DNA of 52,003 nucleotides from Myroides pelagicus (GCF_009711055.1 NZ_WMJY01000017.1:1-52003); one strand, 5' to 3'; counted from the stretch's first letter, positions 36,120 through 46,590 are shown. Numbers and translations: made by a program. Notes: generated by a model not told the origin, from the letters alone.

Positions 36120-36938
36120 ATGTCAGTAGCAAAAAAAGATTACAAAAAAGTGACTACCAAGTCTCTTATTGATATGAAAGCTAATGGAGAAAAAATATCT
36201 ATGCTAACGTGCTATGATTACTCTATGGCTAAAGTATTAGAAGCAGGAGGAGTTGATGTTATGCTAGTTGGAGACTCAGCTAGTAATGTAATGGCTGGAC
36301 ACGAAACAACCTTACCTATAACACTTGATCAAATGATTTATCACGCTCAGTCTGTGGTACGTGGAGCTGATAGAGCATTAATCGTCGTTGACTTACCTTT
36401 TGGCTCTTATCAATCTGATCCTAAAGAAGCACTTCGTTCAGCAATCCGCATCATGAAAGAAAGCGGAGCTCATGCTGTAAAAATGGAAGGTGGAGAAGAA
36501 ATTAAAGAAGGAATCAAAAGAATTTTAGATGCAGGAGTACCTGTAATGGGACACCTAGGACTTACTCCACAATCTATCTACAAATTTGGGACCTATACAG
36601 TACGTGCAAAAGAAGACCAAGAAGCTGAGCAGTTAATGAAAGACGCAAAAATGCTAGAAGAGATTGGATGTTTTGCCATTGTACTTGAAAAAATACCAGC
36701 TGCCTTAGCGAAGAGAGTTGCAGAAAGTATTTCGATTCCAGTAATTGGTATTGGAGCAGGAAATGGAGTTGACGGACAAGTATTAGTCATCCATGATATG
36801 ATTGGATTAACACATGAATTTAATCCTAAGTTTCTAAGACGATACTTAAATATTTTTGACCAAATGAAGGAAGCCGTTTCACAGTATGTCGATGATGTTA
36901 AGTCTCTAGACTTCCCTAATGAAAACGAACAGTACTAA
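36120..36938 (+). CDS. panB: 3-methyl-2-oxobutanoate hydroxymethyltransferase
   Basis: 272 residues, the normal length. Catalyses the first committed step of pantothenate (coenzyme A) synthesis: alpha-ketoisovalerate + 5,10-methylene-THF to ketopantoate. Diagnostic segments: [43 protein letters not shown] (metal-binding Asp in LVGDS), [28 protein letters not shown] and IPVIGIGAG. The gene has its own promoter and terminator. panC and panD are not next to it. Confidence 0.98.
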   Translation: MSVAKKDYKKVTTKSLIDMKANGEKISMLTCYDYSMAKVLEAGGVDVMLVGDSASNVMAGHETTLPITLDQMIYHAQSVVRGADRALIVVDLPFGSYQSDPKEALRSAIRIMKESGAHAVKMEGGEEIKEGIKRILDAGVPVMGHLGLTPQSIYKFGTYTVRAKEDQEAEQLMKDAKMLEEIGCFAIVLEKIPAALAKRVAESISIPVIGIGAGNGVDGQVLVIHDMIGLTHEFNPKFLRRYLNIFDQMKEAVSQYVDDVKSLDFPNENEQY

Positions 36939-36963
36939 GTACAAAAGACAATATATGATTAGT

Positions 36964-36998
36964 AAAATATCCTTTTTGAAATAAAAAGGATATTTTTG
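36964..36998 (+). terminator. Terminator of panB
   Basis: Hairpin AAAATATCCTTTTT-gaaat-AAAAAGGATATTTTT, A/T-rich but long, about 25 bp after the stop. Confidence 0.8.
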
Positions 36999-37014
36999 TT
37001 TCAAATTAATACAG

Positions 37015-37710
37015 ATGAAAATAGTCTCAACACCTGAAAACTTACAAATACTACACGAAGACAACCATATAATCGTTATCAATAAACGTGTAGGAGATAT
37101 CGTCCAAGGAGATCAAACAGGTGATATGCCTTTAAGTGAGATTGTCAAAATCTACTTAAAAAACAGATACAATAAACCTGGTGAAGCTTACTTAGGCGTG
37201 GTTCATCGTCTAGACCGACCAACATCAGGTATTGTCCTTTTTGCTAAAACTTCTAAAGCATTAACACGCTTAAACGAATCTTTTAAAAACAGAGAAACTC
37301 AAAAGACTTATTGGGCAGTAATTAAAAATGCTCCTCCAAAAGTGGAAGATACACTAGAGCATTTTTTGGTAAGAAATTCTAAAAACAATACATCTAAAGC
37401 GCACAAAAAAGAAGTACCTAATAGTAAAAAAGCAAAGCTATCCTATAAGTTATTTCATCAATTAAAAACATACTCCGCATTAGAAATAGACTTACATACA
37501 GGCCGTCATCATCAAATTCGCTGTCAACTAGCAGCAGTTGGTTGCCCTATCAAAGGAGATTTAAAATATGGTGCTGACAGAAGCAATCCTGATGGAGGAA
37601 TACATCTACATGCCAGAAAACTAACTTTTACACATCCTGTTACAAAAGAAACGCTGACTATAATCGCACCTACACCTCCTGATGTCATTTGGGATGAAGT
37701 ATCTAAATAA
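37015..37710 (+). CDS. RluA-family pseudouridine synthase
   Basis: 231 residues. Catalytic motif HRLDRPTSGIVLFAKT (Asp in HRLDRP is the nucleophile) and the C-terminal HTGRHHQIRCQLAAVGCPIKGDLKYG are diagnostic of the RluA/RluC/RluD family. Starts with EDNHIIVINKRVGDIVQGDQ, without an S4 RNA-binding domain. It is therefore a short single-domain member that modifies rRNA or tRNA uridines; the target cannot be told. Only 17 bp separate it from the preceding terminator. Confidence 0.95.
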   Translation: MKIVSTPENLQILHEDNHIIVINKRVGDIVQGDQTGDMPLSEIVKIYLKNRYNKPGEAYLGVVHRLDRPTSGIVLFAKTSKALTRLNESFKNRETQKTYWAVIKNAPPKVEDTLEHFLVRNSKNNTSKAHKKEVPNSKKAKLSYKLFHQLKTYSALEIDLHTGRHHQIRCQLAAVGCPIKGDLKYGADRSNPDGGIHLHARKLTFTHPVTKETLTIIAPTPPDVIWDEVSK

Positions 37711-37737
37711 AAAAAGAGCTTAATAGATTAATAGATA

Positions 37738-37778
37738 GAAATGCCCAAAAAAGTTAGACACTTTATTGGGCATTTTTT
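37738..37778. terminator. Bidirectional terminator between convergent genes
   Basis: Stem AAATGCCCAA/TTGGGCATTT with T runs, between the pseudouridine synthase (+) and the sulfurtransferase (-). Confidence 0.88.
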
Positions 37779-37782
37779 ATAT

Positions 37783-38634
37783 CTATTTCTCTGTAGCAAT
37801 AGCATAGCCACTTCTAGACCACTCACTCCAAGACCCCACATAAAGTTTTGGAATGTCAAAGCCAGCAGACGCTAAAGACAATAAAGTATGACAGGCTGTA
37901 ACACCTGATCCGCAATGCACAATAATCTTATCCTTATCAAAGTTTTCAATGATCTCCTGATACTTAGCACGTAACATATCTGGGGGTAAAAAATATCCAT
38001 GTTCATCTAAATTTGACATAAAAGGTATATTAATAGCACCAGGGATATGTCCTGCTACTAAATCAATAGGCTCTGTAATACCCTTATAGCGATTAGGTTC
38101 ACGTACATCAATAACCAAATAATCAGTATCCTCTGAATGTGCTTTAACTTCATCTATAGTTACTTGTGGCAAAATCCATCTATCTATAGTATATAAACCA
38201 ACCTCTGGAATGGGCTCCACCTCACTTGAAGTCGGTACTCCTGCTTTTACTGTAGCTTGGTATCCTCCATCTAGTACTTGAACTTTTTCATGTCCTGCTG
38301 CACTTAACATCCACCAAAACCGTGCTGCTGAGTTTCCACCATTTTTATCATCATAAATAACAACATGACTTGTCTTAGAGATACCTAAATCTTGGAGAAT
38401 CCTTCCAAACTTATCAATACTTGGCAAGGGATGTCTTCCCCCTTCAGAAGCATCACTACCTACTGTAGCTAAATGCTCGTTTGCATCAACAAATATAGCA
38501 CCAGCTAAGTGTTCCTTTTCATAATTACTCCTTGCAGTTGCGTGATTACTAGCATCTATAAGAACTAAATTTGTAGGTTGACTAGCTATTAATTGTTTAA
38601 ATGCTTCTTGTGTAATAATCGGTTTTAATTTCAT
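37783..38634 (-). CDS. Rhodanese-family sulfurtransferase (3-mercaptopyruvate type)
   Basis: 283 residues with two rhodanese domains. The first (about 1-145) is inactive and carries the CH2-type motifs LVLIDASNHATARSNYEKEHLAGAIFVD. The second carries the active-site loop VHCGSGVTACH with Cys about 242. CGSGVTA is the signature of 3-mercaptopyruvate sulfurtransferases (SseA), while thiosulfate sulfurtransferases have CRxGxR/T loops. No signal peptide, so cytoplasmic. Likely role: sulfur transfer or cyanide detoxification. It is convergent with the upstream synthase and divergent from copA. Confidence 0.93.
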   Translation of the reverse strand: MKLKPIITQEAFKQLIASQPTNLVLIDASNHATARSNYEKEHLAGAIFVDANEHLATVGSDASEGGRHPLPSIDKFGRILQDLGISKTSHVVIYDDKNGGNSAARFWWMLSAAGHEKVQVLDGGYQATVKAGVPTSSEVEPIPEVGLYTIDRWILPQVTIDEVKAHSEDTDYLVIDVREPNRYKGITEPIDLVAGHIPGAINIPFMSNLDEHGYFLPPDMLRAKYQEIIENFDKDKIIVHCGSGVTACHTLLSLASAGFDIPKLYVGSWSEWSRSGYAIATEK

Positions 38635-38822
38635 TCGTTTTTGTCTTCGGTTTATACGTTTTTCGAATGTAAACTATTTTTTTCAAATGTCGTATAACTA
38701 GATAGTCAATTCATTCATTACTGATCAAATTAAAAAACATACAATCCTTTTTTCTAATTGTATAACACTATTTCTTAAATTTAATGGACTTTTGTTTAAT
38801 AAAATCAAGACTTTTAATAGAT

Positions 38823-41360
38823 ATGAAAAAGCAATATAAAGTAAGTGGTATGAGCTGTAATGGTTGTAGAACCAAAGTAGAAAATACACTTAATGAACTA
38901 CACGGAATTAAGGCAGAAGTATCACTAGAGCAAGAGCAAGCCAATATAGAGTCTCATCACGAAATAGACACTTTAACACTTCAGAAAGCATTACTTCAGA
39001 AAGGAAATTACATACTTCAAGAAGTTGTAACAAAAGCCGATGGTAGTCAAGAAATACTTCCACCAGTAGAAGTCAGTGAAGAAGATCTATATCAACAAGA
39101 AATACCGGAAGGCATGGCTGATAAAGCTGGTAAATACTTTTGCCCAATGCTATGTGAGGGAGATAAAGTATACGACACTAATGTAGGGTGTCCTGTATGT
39201 GGTATGAATCTTGAACAAATACCTGCGCCTAAAATAGAAAAAACGGTTTACTATTGCCCCATGTTATGTGAGGGGGACAAGACATACGATGAGCCTGGTA
39301 ATTGTCCTAAATGCGGTATGAATCTAATCGCTAAAACAATCCTCATCGAAGAACCTGAAGATACTACCTATACTGATATGCTAAAGAAGCTAAGAATATC
39401 AGTTGCCTTTACTATACCTGTTTTCATTCTTGCTATGGGAACAATGATACCCGGAGACCCTATAGGTCAAGTTATTCCACACCACATCAATAATTACCTA
39501 CAACTAATCTTGACAATTCCTGTGGTCTATGCTTGTTGGATGTTTTTTACTAGAGCATGGACTTCTTTTAAGACTTGGAACCTAAACATGTTTAGTCTAA
39601 TAGGTCTTGGAGCAATGGCTGGTTTACTTTTCAGTATTATTGCCTTATTCTTTCCTAACCTCTTCCCTGATGATTTTAAAGGAGAACACGGAATACACCT
39701 ATATTTTGAATCAGTTGCAGTTATCTTAACGCTTGTACTTGTAGGACAAGTAATGGAAGCTAAAGCGCATAGTCGAACAAACTCAGCGATCAAAGAACTA
39801 CTAAAGTTAGCTCCTTCAGAAGCAACCTTAATAACTGATACTGGAGAAGAAACTATTGCTTTAGAACAAATTGTAAAAGGAAATAAACTACGTGTAAAAC
39901 CTGGTGAGAAAATACCTGTAGATGGACAAATTATCGAAGGGCATAGTAATATCGATGAATCGATGATTTCAGGAGAGCCAATTCCCGTAGATAAATCTAA
40001 AGGTGATCAAGTAGTAGCTGGAACAATAAACGGCAATAGTACTTTTGTAATGATTGCTGAAAAAGTTGGCGATGAAACTCTACTAGCACAAATCATAGAA
40101 ATGGTCAATAGTGCTAGCCGCTCTAGAGCACCTATTCAAAAGCTAGCAGATAAAGTAGCTAAATACTTTGTACCGATAGTAGTGTTAATTGCTATAACTA
40201 CATTCTTCTTATGGAAAATATGGGGTCCTGAACCTAGGCTTGCTTATGCATTTGTCAATGCACTTGCTGTATTAATCATTGCCTGTCCTTGTGCACTAGG
40301 ACTCGCCACTCCTATGTCTATAATGGTAGGTGTGGGGAAAGGCGCACAAAATGGAATACTTATCAAAAATGCTGAGGCATTAGAAACAGCTAATAAGATT
40401 GATGTATTGGTCACTGATAAAACTGGAACATTAACTGAAGGAAAACCTTCTATAGAAAAGATTGTATCACTATCTCCTTCTTATACTGAGGAAGAGTTAC
40501 TTTTCCTAACCGCATCATTAAACCAAAATAGCGAGCACGCTCTAGCGCTTTCATTTATTAAGAAAGCAAAACAACAACAACTAGAATTAAGTGCGGTTAA
40601 ATTTTTCAATAATATCACAGGTAAAGGAATACAAGGAATTGTAAATAAAAAGCGCCTATCACTTGGTAATATTGCTCTAATGGACACAGTACAAGCTTCA
40701 GTCTCTATAGAAATTAAAAAAGCTGTTGAAAAAGAACAAAAGTTAGGAAAAACAATATCTTACATTGCTGAAGGAAATGAAATTATTGGATATACCGTCT
40801 TATTTGACAAAATAAAAGAGTCTAGTAAAAAAGCGGTTCAACAATTACAACAAATGGGGATTGAAGTAGTCATGATTACAGGAGACAACCCAAATACTGC
40901 TAAAGCAGTAGCTGACGAACTACACATTACCCACTTCTTAGCTGAAGCAATGCCTGAAGACAAACTACAAGAAATAAAAAAACTACAGGAAAGCGGTAAA
41001 ATTGTAGCTATGGCTGGAGATGGTATCAATGATGCTCCTGCATTAGCACAAGCTAACGTTGGGATCTCTATGGGAACAGGAACAGACGTAGCCATAGAAA
41101 GTACAGAAATTACCCTACTTAAAGGTGATCTAATTGGTATTCCTAAAGCTGTTCAGCTTAGCCATGGCGTAATGACGAATATCAAACAAAACTTATTTTT
41201 TGCGTTTATATATAACTCAGTTGGAATTCCTATAGCAGCAGGTCTACTCTATCCTATTTTTGGTATTGTACTATCGCCGATGATTGCTGCTTTAGCCATG
41301 AGTTTTAGTTCGGTATCAGTAATAACAAATTCACTTCGTCTAAAAAATTTAAAACTTTAA
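38823..41360 (+). CDS. copA: Copper-exporting P1B-type ATPase
   Basis: 845 residues from the ATG at 38823, chosen because [15 protein letters not shown] fits the start of an HMA domain (an upstream ATG at 38784 adds 13 unlikely residues). Order: HMA domain with GMSCNGC (about 1-65), two Cys-rich metal-binding modules (about 102-128 and 141-169: [14 protein letters not shown]...CPVCGMNL and [14 protein letters not shown]...CPKCGMNL), six or more membrane helices, actuator TGES-like SGEP, CPC in [14 protein letters not shown] phosphorylation site, and GDGINDAP. The CPC motif indicates Cu(I) or Ag(I) export. In both modules the usual CPMH is CPML with an additional Cys. The gene has its own terminator. 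Confidence 0.95.
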   Translation: MKKQYKVSGMSCNGCRTKVENTLNELHGIKAEVSLEQEQANIESHHEIDTLTLQKALLQKGNYILQEVVTKADGSQEILPPVEVSEEDLYQQEIPEGMADKAGKYFCPMLCEGDKVYDTNVGCPVCGMNLEQIPAPKIEKTVYYCPMLCEGDKTYDEPGNCPKCGMNLIAKTILIEEPEDTTYTDMLKKLRISVAFTIPVFILAMGTMIPGDPIGQVIPHHINNYLQLILTIPVVYACWMFFTRAWTSFKTWNLNMFSLIGLGAMAGLLFSIIALFFPNLFPDDFKGEHGIHLYFESVAVILTLVLVGQVMEAKAHSRTNSAIKELLKLAPSEATLITDTGEETIALEQIVKGNKLRVKPGEKIPVDGQIIEGHSNIDESMISGEPIPVDKSKGDQVVAGTINGNSTFVMIAEKVGDETLLAQIIEMVNSASRSRAPIQKLADKVAKYFVPIVVLIAITTFFLWKIWGPEPRLAYAFVNALAVLIIACPCALGLATPMSIMVGVGKGAQNGILIKNAEALETANKIDVLVTDKTGTLTEGKPSIEKIVSLSPSYTEEELLFLTASLNQNSEHALALSFIKKAKQQQLELSAVKFFNNITGKGIQGIVNKKRLSLGNIALMDTVQASVSIEIKKAVEKEQKLGKTISYIAEGNEIIGYTVLFDKIKESSKKAVQQLQQMGIEVVMITGDNPNTAKAVADELHITHFLAEAMPEDKLQEIKKLQESGKIVAMAGDGINDAPALAQANVGISMGTGTDVAIESTEITLLKGDLIGIPKAVQLSHGVMTNIKQNLFFAFIYNSVGIPIAAGLLYPIFGIVLSPMIAALAMSFSSVSVITNSLRLKNLKL

Positions 41361-41384
41361 ATACTTATAGATAACTCCATAAAA

Positions 41385-41410
41385 AAAGGTCACTTGTACA
41401 AGTGACCTTT
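41385..41410 (+). terminator. 26-bp perfectly palindromic terminator of copA
   Basis: A fully self-complementary 26-bp sequence (starts AAAGGTCACTTG, centre GTAC) followed by ACCTTTTT. Lies 24 bp after the stop codon. Confidence 0.85.
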
Positions 41411-41711
41411 ACCTTTTTGTATTTAGTTCTTGATAGAAAACATGTCCCCACTCTGCTTACTATCCTAAAGCTACAATAGGATTTAATTCTTTCTACGAAT
41501 AGATAGACACAATATATAGATTTTTTACATATATTATGATAAAAAACACAAAATATTATACATTATTTTTATCAAAGCAAAATATATAAGTTCATATTAA
41601 CAAATACACTCTACATCTCACGATTATTGACTTTAATCCAACAAAAGAGCTTATAATTTAAATTTGATATAAAAGACAAAAATAGACAAAGTATACTCTA
41701 TTCTTCTAATG
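41411..41711. other. AT-rich gene-free gap
   Basis: 300 bp, extremely AT-rich, between the copA terminator and the 3' end of the membrane-protein gene. I see no ORF, RNA or clear hairpin. Confidence 0.5.
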
Positions 41712-42035
41712 TTAATAGTTCTCTTCTTTTAACTGTGAATTTTCTCTCTTTTTACTTCCATAAAAACAACTACCTATAAGGTAAAAAGCAACAAAAACTA
41801 CAATGACATTCCATACAATAGCAGGTAATGTAAAGACATATAAAGGTTGAAATATAACTAAAAAAACTAGATAAGTAATAACTTCTATTGGTCTCTTATT
41901 TACATAGGAGTTATAAGAGAGGATCGCCAGTAAAACTACTGCTATTAAGCTAACGAACTGATGTAAGTCAAATGATAAAGAAAACATTGTACATATCAGT
42001 AAAAAAGCTACTATAATTTTTAATGCTTTTTCCAT
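41712..42035 (-). CDS. Small membrane protein (DUF6804-like), 107 aa
   Basis: 107 residues with about four hydrophobic helices (about 6-24, 28-42, 53-68, 71-91) and a charged C-terminal tail (GSKKRENSQLKEENY) probably facing the cytoplasm. The pattern (short first helices, then PIEVITYLVFLVIFQPLY and PAIVWNVI) resembles the DUF6804 family of tiny four-helix membrane proteins. The assignment is from memory of the pattern and not certain. Function unknown. Surrounded by AT-rich gaps. Confidence 0.7.
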   Translation of the reverse strand: MEKALKIIVAFLLICTMFSLSFDLHQFVSLIAVVLLAILSYNSYVNKRPIEVITYLVFLVIFQPLYVFTLPAIVWNVIVVFVAFYLIGSCFYGSKKRENSQLKEENY

Positions 42036-42407
42036 AATACTTCCTTTTTAGTTTACCTTAAAATTAGTAATAAATAACCTAAATACCTAAAAACAAACCA
42101 AATAACACCACAATCTTATTCAAATTCTTTTAAAAGAAAGTTGTTTTTGTTTAAAAAGTAAACTACAACAATAGTCTCTTTAGGATCAAATCTAAACTAA
42201 ATTAGACTATTGACCTAGCTATCCTAAACATTATAAATAACTAAAATATATACAATACTTGTTAAATTAAACTTTAACATACTTACTCTATTCTAATTTT
42301 TAGAAGTATCTTTAACAATAAATCAAATAACACAAACACAAAGAGTTATCAATTGATCACTAATAGCAGTAAACCATTGTTTTCACAGGCACTGTAACGT
42401 TTAAATT
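42036..42407. other. AT-rich gap, divergent promoter region
   Basis: 370 bp between the starts of the 107-aa membrane protein (-) and the 126-aa protein (+). No clear promoter pair or repeats were recognised. Confidence 0.45.
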
Positions 42408-42788
42408 ATGAAGAATAGATTTAACCAAAAAACAGACTTCTTATTTCACCGTGTAGTCAATAATCCGCAATGGGATGATAGAAGTGAAACTATGCTGGTA
42501 GTCTTAGGTATGATTTATTATGGTTATAGTTTAGGGATCAACAAAAATGGAGAACTAAGTGCCTATGATATGAATCAAGCGACCAAACACAAATTAAGAA
42601 CCTTAAATATCCAAGCCAACTATATTGATACAATGGTAGACTACGCTCATAAAATCAGTCAAGCTCCACAGGATAATATCTATTGCCGTTTGATCGCTTT
42701 AGGGAAAAACTATGCCAACCACTATGATATTGATCCCTTAGTTTATAGTGTTTTTGAATACACAGAAGAAATAAAACTCAATAGATAA
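42408..42788 (+). CDS. Hypothetical protein, 126 aa
   Basis: A soluble 126-residue helical protein (MKNRFNQKTDFLFHRVVNNP ... FEYTEEIKLNR). No signal peptide, membrane segment, or recognised motif. It precedes the DUF4265 gene by about 150 bp, but a strong promoter lies between them, so joint transcription is not required. Family unknown. Confidence 0.65.
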   Translation: MKNRFNQKTDFLFHRVVNNPQWDDRSETMLVVLGMIYYGYSLGINKNGELSAYDMNQATKHKLRTLNIQANYIDTMVDYAHKISQAPQDNIYCRLIALGKNYANHYDIDPLVYSVFEYTEEIKLNR

Positions 42789-42847
42789 CTCCTGCACACT
42801 ATATCAAACAAGAATTGTTTTTTTATATTTTAAAGCATAAGTTTTTA

Positions 42848-42876
42848 TTGATTGTGCCTTTTACCACCTATCTTTG
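42848..42876 (+). promoter_or_regulatory. Promoter of the DUF4265 gene
   Basis: TTG (42848-42850), an 18-bp spacer and TATCTTTG (42869-42876), an exact match to the Bacteroidota housekeeping promoter, about 63 bp before the start. Confidence 0.8.
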
Positions 42877-42939
42877 TACCCAAGCAAATATCTAAACTTT
42901 GCTGTCCATAAATAATTCAAGTCAGTTAATAAATCCAAA

Positions 42940-43407
42940 ATGAGTGAGCAATTAGAACAAGTTGTAATCAAGTATTATAGTGAAGTATTAGAAAAAGATA
43001 CAGAAGAAATACTGTGGGGGGTTGTTATAGACACTAACAAAGGCCTTTATCGTATAGACAATATTCCTTACTATGGCCCAGAGCTTTCTTGTGAGGATAT
43101 CGTACACGCAACAAAACAAAAAAATAACGACAGACCAGTTGTTCAGTACATCGAAACGTATTCTGGTAATAGTACAGTACAAGTAATTGTACAAAAGGAT
43201 AAGTACGACAGAGACGATTTATACAATGAAATTCTGTATGCTAATACTGAAATAGAAGTAGTTGATGACTACTATTTCGTTATTAATGTACCTAGTCAAA
43301 CAGATTATAAAAATGTCTATGCTATTCTGAGTGCTTTAGAAGATGAAAAGGTAATCTCATTTGCAGAACCAATGCTTTCACCAAAGCACCAATCTGATAT
43401 TCGATAA
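42940..43407 (+). CDS. DUF4265 domain protein, 155 aa
   Basis: 155 residues. The segment EEILWGVVIDTNKGLYRIDNIPYYGPELSCEDIVHA fits the DUF4265 family (E.LW.......Y.LDNIPFY....S..D+V.A), whose function is unknown. Acidic, soluble, no signal peptide. It has its own strong promoter and shares a bidirectional terminator with the convergent MBOAT gene. Members are often associated with immunity- or toxin-like contexts, but nothing here supports that. Confidence 0.82.
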   Translation: MSEQLEQVVIKYYSEVLEKDTEEILWGVVIDTNKGLYRIDNIPYYGPELSCEDIVHATKQKNNDRPVVQYIETYSGNSTVQVIVQKDKYDRDDLYNEILYANTEIEVVDDYYFVINVPSQTDYKNVYAILSALEDEKVISFAEPMLSPKHQSDIR

Positions 43408-43429
43408 TTTATTTGTAATACATCAAAAC

Positions 43430-43474
43430 AAAAAAAGGAAGGCATTCTATATATAAATTGCCTCCCTTTTTTTA
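43430..43474. terminator. Bidirectional terminator between DUF4265 and the MBOAT gene
   Basis: Hairpin AAAAAAGGAAGGCA ... TGCCTCCCTTTTTTT (one mismatch), with T runs on both strands. Confidence 0.85.
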
Positions 43475-43482
43475 TCTTTTAT

Positions 43483-45144
43483 TTAAAATTGAAAATATAT
43501 AAATGGTTGTGGTCCTGCAGATGCAGTTGCATAAACTATCCAAAAAATAAATCCCATAAAAACAGACTTTACAAACACATTTGAGTTATTAAACAAAGCA
43601 TGTGGAACTTCCATCCATTTCTTGGGGATAAAATGCCATACAAAGGCTATTGCTATCAATAGAAAAACATTCTTATACCCTTCAATAATAACCATCCAAG
43701 CGTGCCAATCCCATTCTATTTTTGATATATTATCAATCACACTTAATGCTACATCAAAAGATCTGGCTCTGAAAAATATCCAACAGAAGGTAACAAAGTG
43801 AAACGTGATAACAATAGAGGCAACTTTCCATAAGAAACTTGGTTGTTTATCCTTCGCACGTGGTATCAACTCCATAAAGATTTTATGTACTGCTAATGCT
43901 ATACCATGCAATGCTCCCCATACAATAAATCGCATACTCGCACCATGCCATAAGCCGCCTAGCAACATAGTCGTCAATAGGTTAAAATTCGTGAATAAAC
44001 TTTTCTTCTTTTCTTTCGAAAACACTATGGTCAAACCAAAGACTACAATTGAAGCTATAGCTATTATTAATGGAATAATACTCGTTTGATAATAATAAAT
44101 CCCCCAACCTAATACTCCTACGAAAAAAAGCGAAGGAAAAAAGAATCCTCCAAAACTTCCTTTTCTATTCCCTCCTACTGTGATATACAAGAAATCTTTT
44201 AACCACGTAGATAACGATATATGCCAACGACGCCAAAACTCAGTTATTGATTGTGATTGATAAGGCACATTAAAGTTCATTGGCAAACGATACCCCATTA
44301 ACAAAGCAATACCAATTGCCATATCTGAATAACCCGAAAAGTCACAGTAGATCTGTATCGCATAACCATATGATGCCATTAAGTTTTCAAAGGCAGTATA
44401 ACTATTTGGTGAGTCAAAAACACGATCTACAAAATTGATAGATATATAATCAGATATAACCGCTTTTTTTAATAATCCTCCTACCATTAATAACATTCCC
44501 TCATTTACATTATCACGTGTTACTAATACATTCTGATAAATCTGAGGTATAAAGTCTTTTGCACGGACGATAGGTCCTGCTACTAACTGAGGGAAAAATG
44601 AAATAAAGAATAAGTAATCTAAAAAACTCTTCGTCGGTTCTATTTCTTTACGATAAATCTCAATGATATAACTTATTGACTGAAACGTAAAAAACGAAAT
44701 CCCAACAGGCAATATTATATCATCGATATGAAAACCACTATGTGTAAAAAAATTAATCCCGTCTAAAAAGAAATTTGTGTACTTAAAGTACCCTAACATT
44801 CCCAAATTAACAATTATACTTAATGTCAGTAATAACTTGCGCTTTGCTTGATTAGTACTATTGTTAATCACATTGGCTAAATAATAGTCCAAAACTGAGG
44901 AACCTACTAAAATTAGAAAATATAATCCACTCGATTTATAATAAAAAAACAAAGAGAACAAAACCACGTATAACAATCGTACATGGAATGTCTTTCGCAT
45001 AAAAATATAAAACAGATAAAATATAATAAAGAACCCTAAAAATAATCCTGAATTAAATAATAAAGGTTCTTTTGGATTAAATGTAAACCAATGAATAACG
45101 TCATCCATTGATAAAGTTGGCAATTCAATATTAAACAAACTCAT
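43483..45144 (-). CDS. MBOAT-family membrane O-acyltransferase
   Basis: 553 residues with about a dozen membrane helices. The MBOAT hallmarks are LVAGPIVRAKDFIPQI (about 188-202), FCDFSGYSDMAIGIALLMGY-like IYCDFSGYSDMAIG, FWRRWHISLSTWLKDFLYI with His308, and LLGGLWHGASMRFIVWGALHG with catalytic His400. This is the AlgI/PatA-type subgroup, which moves acyl groups across the membrane for O-acylation of polysaccharide or peptidoglycan. An extra hydrophobic insert (about 332-375) makes it longer than AlgI. It is the last gene of an operon with two SGNH-hydrolase-like proteins (10-bp gap to the previous gene), the usual partners that accept the acyl group in the periplasm. Confidence 0.93.
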   Translation of the reverse strand: MSLFNIELPTLSMDDVIHWFTFNPKEPLLFNSGLFLGFFIIFYLFYIFMRKTFHVRLLYVVLFSLFFYYKSSGLYFLILVGSSVLDYYLANVINNSTNQAKRKLLLTLSIIVNLGMLGYFKYTNFFLDGINFFTHSGFHIDDIILPVGISFFTFQSISYIIEIYRKEIEPTKSFLDYLFFISFFPQLVAGPIVRAKDFIPQIYQNVLVTRDNVNEGMLLMVGGLLKKAVISDYISINFVDRVFDSPNSYTAFENLMASYGYAIQIYCDFSGYSDMAIGIALLMGYRLPMNFNVPYQSQSITEFWRRWHISLSTWLKDFLYITVGGNRKGSFGGFFFPSLFFVGVLGWGIYYYQTSIIPLIIAIASIVVFGLTIVFSKEKKKSLFTNFNLLTTMLLGGLWHGASMRFIVWGALHGIALAVHKIFMELIPRAKDKQPSFLWKVASIVITFHFVTFCWIFFRARSFDVALSVIDNISKIEWDWHAWMVIIEGYKNVFLLIAIAFVWHFIPKKWMEVPHALFNNSNVFVKSVFMGFIFWIVYATASAGPQPFIYFQF

Positions 45145-45153
45145 TAACTACTA

Positions 45154-46590
45154 CTATTTCTTTTTCTCTAAATATCTTTGATACGCAGCAATTATCGCAT
45201 CAAAGAACAAGTCTGCAGAGTACTCATACCCTTTGACTGTATAGTGTACTAGATCCCTTCCTAGTAAACTTTCTTCTCTCAATTGTTCTAATCCTAAATT
45301 ACCGCCAAGATTATAGTATAAATCCCATACTGCATAGTCACTATTCATACCATTGATTAGCATTTCATTACTAAATTCTGTTGCTAACGTATTAGGCTCC
45401 CCTTTTGAAAAATAACTCGGTGGCGGCGTTGTAATCAAAACATTTACATTCGGTAACTTCCTTTTTAACTCTAATAAAAAAGCATTTACCTTCTCTTGGA
45501 ACTCTTCTACACTCATGCGATCAAAAGCTTCATTCGTCCCCATTGACAAAACCAACAAATCAGGCTCCAATCCCTTCAATTGCTCAAAGAACAAAGGATA
45601 TTTTGTATAGTCAGAAAACTTAGCTCCATTCACTCCTATAGCGTGATAAATCAATCCTGCCTCACTATTTTCTAATACAATACCATTAAGGTCATATAAA
45701 TCAACATCTTCTTTTGGATAAAAATATATCTTATTTTGTTCCTTATTGAATGAAAAATCATAGTAGCCTTCTGCTTTTACAGCTTCAACCTCTTCAAACA
45801 CACTCGGATTAACAAATACTGGCTCTTTCGCTTTAGTTGGCACACTTAATCGTTTACCTGCATGTATTGTATTATTTCTTAAGCGGTTTGTCTTTTTAAG
45901 CTCCGTAATTGTTGTTCCATACTTTCTAGCAATACTAGATAGCGATTCTCCACTTCGGATCGTATGATGTACTTTCTTTGACACACCCGAATCTAATGAC
46001 AACTGTTTATCAGTGCGACCTAAATTAAACAACTGCTCTTCGGTCGGTGTAAAAACCTTCATACGCGAAAAACTGTATTCATTATCTCGAATTTTCATTT
46101 CAATTACGAGATTCTTATTTTCCGTCGATAGTGATATACCACTTAACCCTACATTAGCGCCATTGACAGGGTAAATATTTCTCCTACTATCCCAATCGAC
46201 ATTAGAAGTGTATCTTACTGCTGAATTTCCATTTGTTTTGGCTAAGCGATAGGGAAATACAAAACCTAATCCTCCATTGCCAAAACGAGATTGCATAAGC
46301 TTCCTAATTTTCCCCGTAAGAAAATCTGCTTGGATATGAGAATCTCCTACGTGGACAATATTTACCTTACCTTGCTTTAAGCTATCCAATAAATACAATT
46401 GTTCAAAGAAATTGTCCAATCGATCAGCATAGTGTATATGGTTTCCCTCTTCAATAACTTCTTGATTAGATAAAGTATCTAATGAAGTTTCCGAATTTAC
46501 TTGATATCGTATTGTCTTATTATCTTGAGCGAATGCCCACCCCCCTAAAAAAATGCTTCCTATTATAAAAGCAATTTTACTTTTTATCAT
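45154..46590 (-). CDS. SGNH/GDSL-type acyltransferase or esterase with internal LysM domain
   Basis: 478 residues with signal peptide (1-21, ends WAFAQ). SGNH motifs: block I VGDSHIQADF (Ser84), block with MGTNEAFD (about 355-362), and DLVHYTVKGYEY with the catalytic Asp/His pair near residue 450. A LysM domain (about 208-251: HTIRSGESLSSIARKYGTTI ... NTIHAGKRLSVP) sits between block I and the rest of the hydrolase, so it is an insertion, not a terminal fusion. LysM binds peptidoglycan, which suggests the acylation target is the cell wall. Its start overlaps the stop of the preceding SGNH gene by 4 bp. Confidence 0.9.
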   Translation of the reverse strand: MIKSKIAFIIGSIFLGGWAFAQDNKTIRYQVNSETSLDTLSNQEVIEEGNHIHYADRLDNFFEQLYLLDSLKQGKVNIVHVGDSHIQADFLTGKIRKLMQSRFGNGGLGFVFPYRLAKTNGNSAVRYTSNVDWDSRRNIYPVNGANVGLSGISLSTENKNLVIEMKIRDNEYSFSRMKVFTPTEEQLFNLGRTDKQLSLDSGVSKKVHHTIRSGESLSSIARKYGTTITELKKTNRLRNNTIHAGKRLSVPTKAKEPVFVNPSVFEEVEAVKAEGYYDFSFNKEQNKIYFYPKEDVDLYDLNGIVLENSEAGLIYHAIGVNGAKFSDYTKYPLFFEQLKGLEPDLLVLSMGTNEAFDRMSVEEFQEKVNAFLLELKRKLPNVNVLITTPPPSYFSKGEPNTLATEFSNEMLINGMNSDYAVWDLYYNLGGNLGLEQLREESLLGRDLVHYTVKGYEYSADLFFDAIIAAYQRYLEKKK

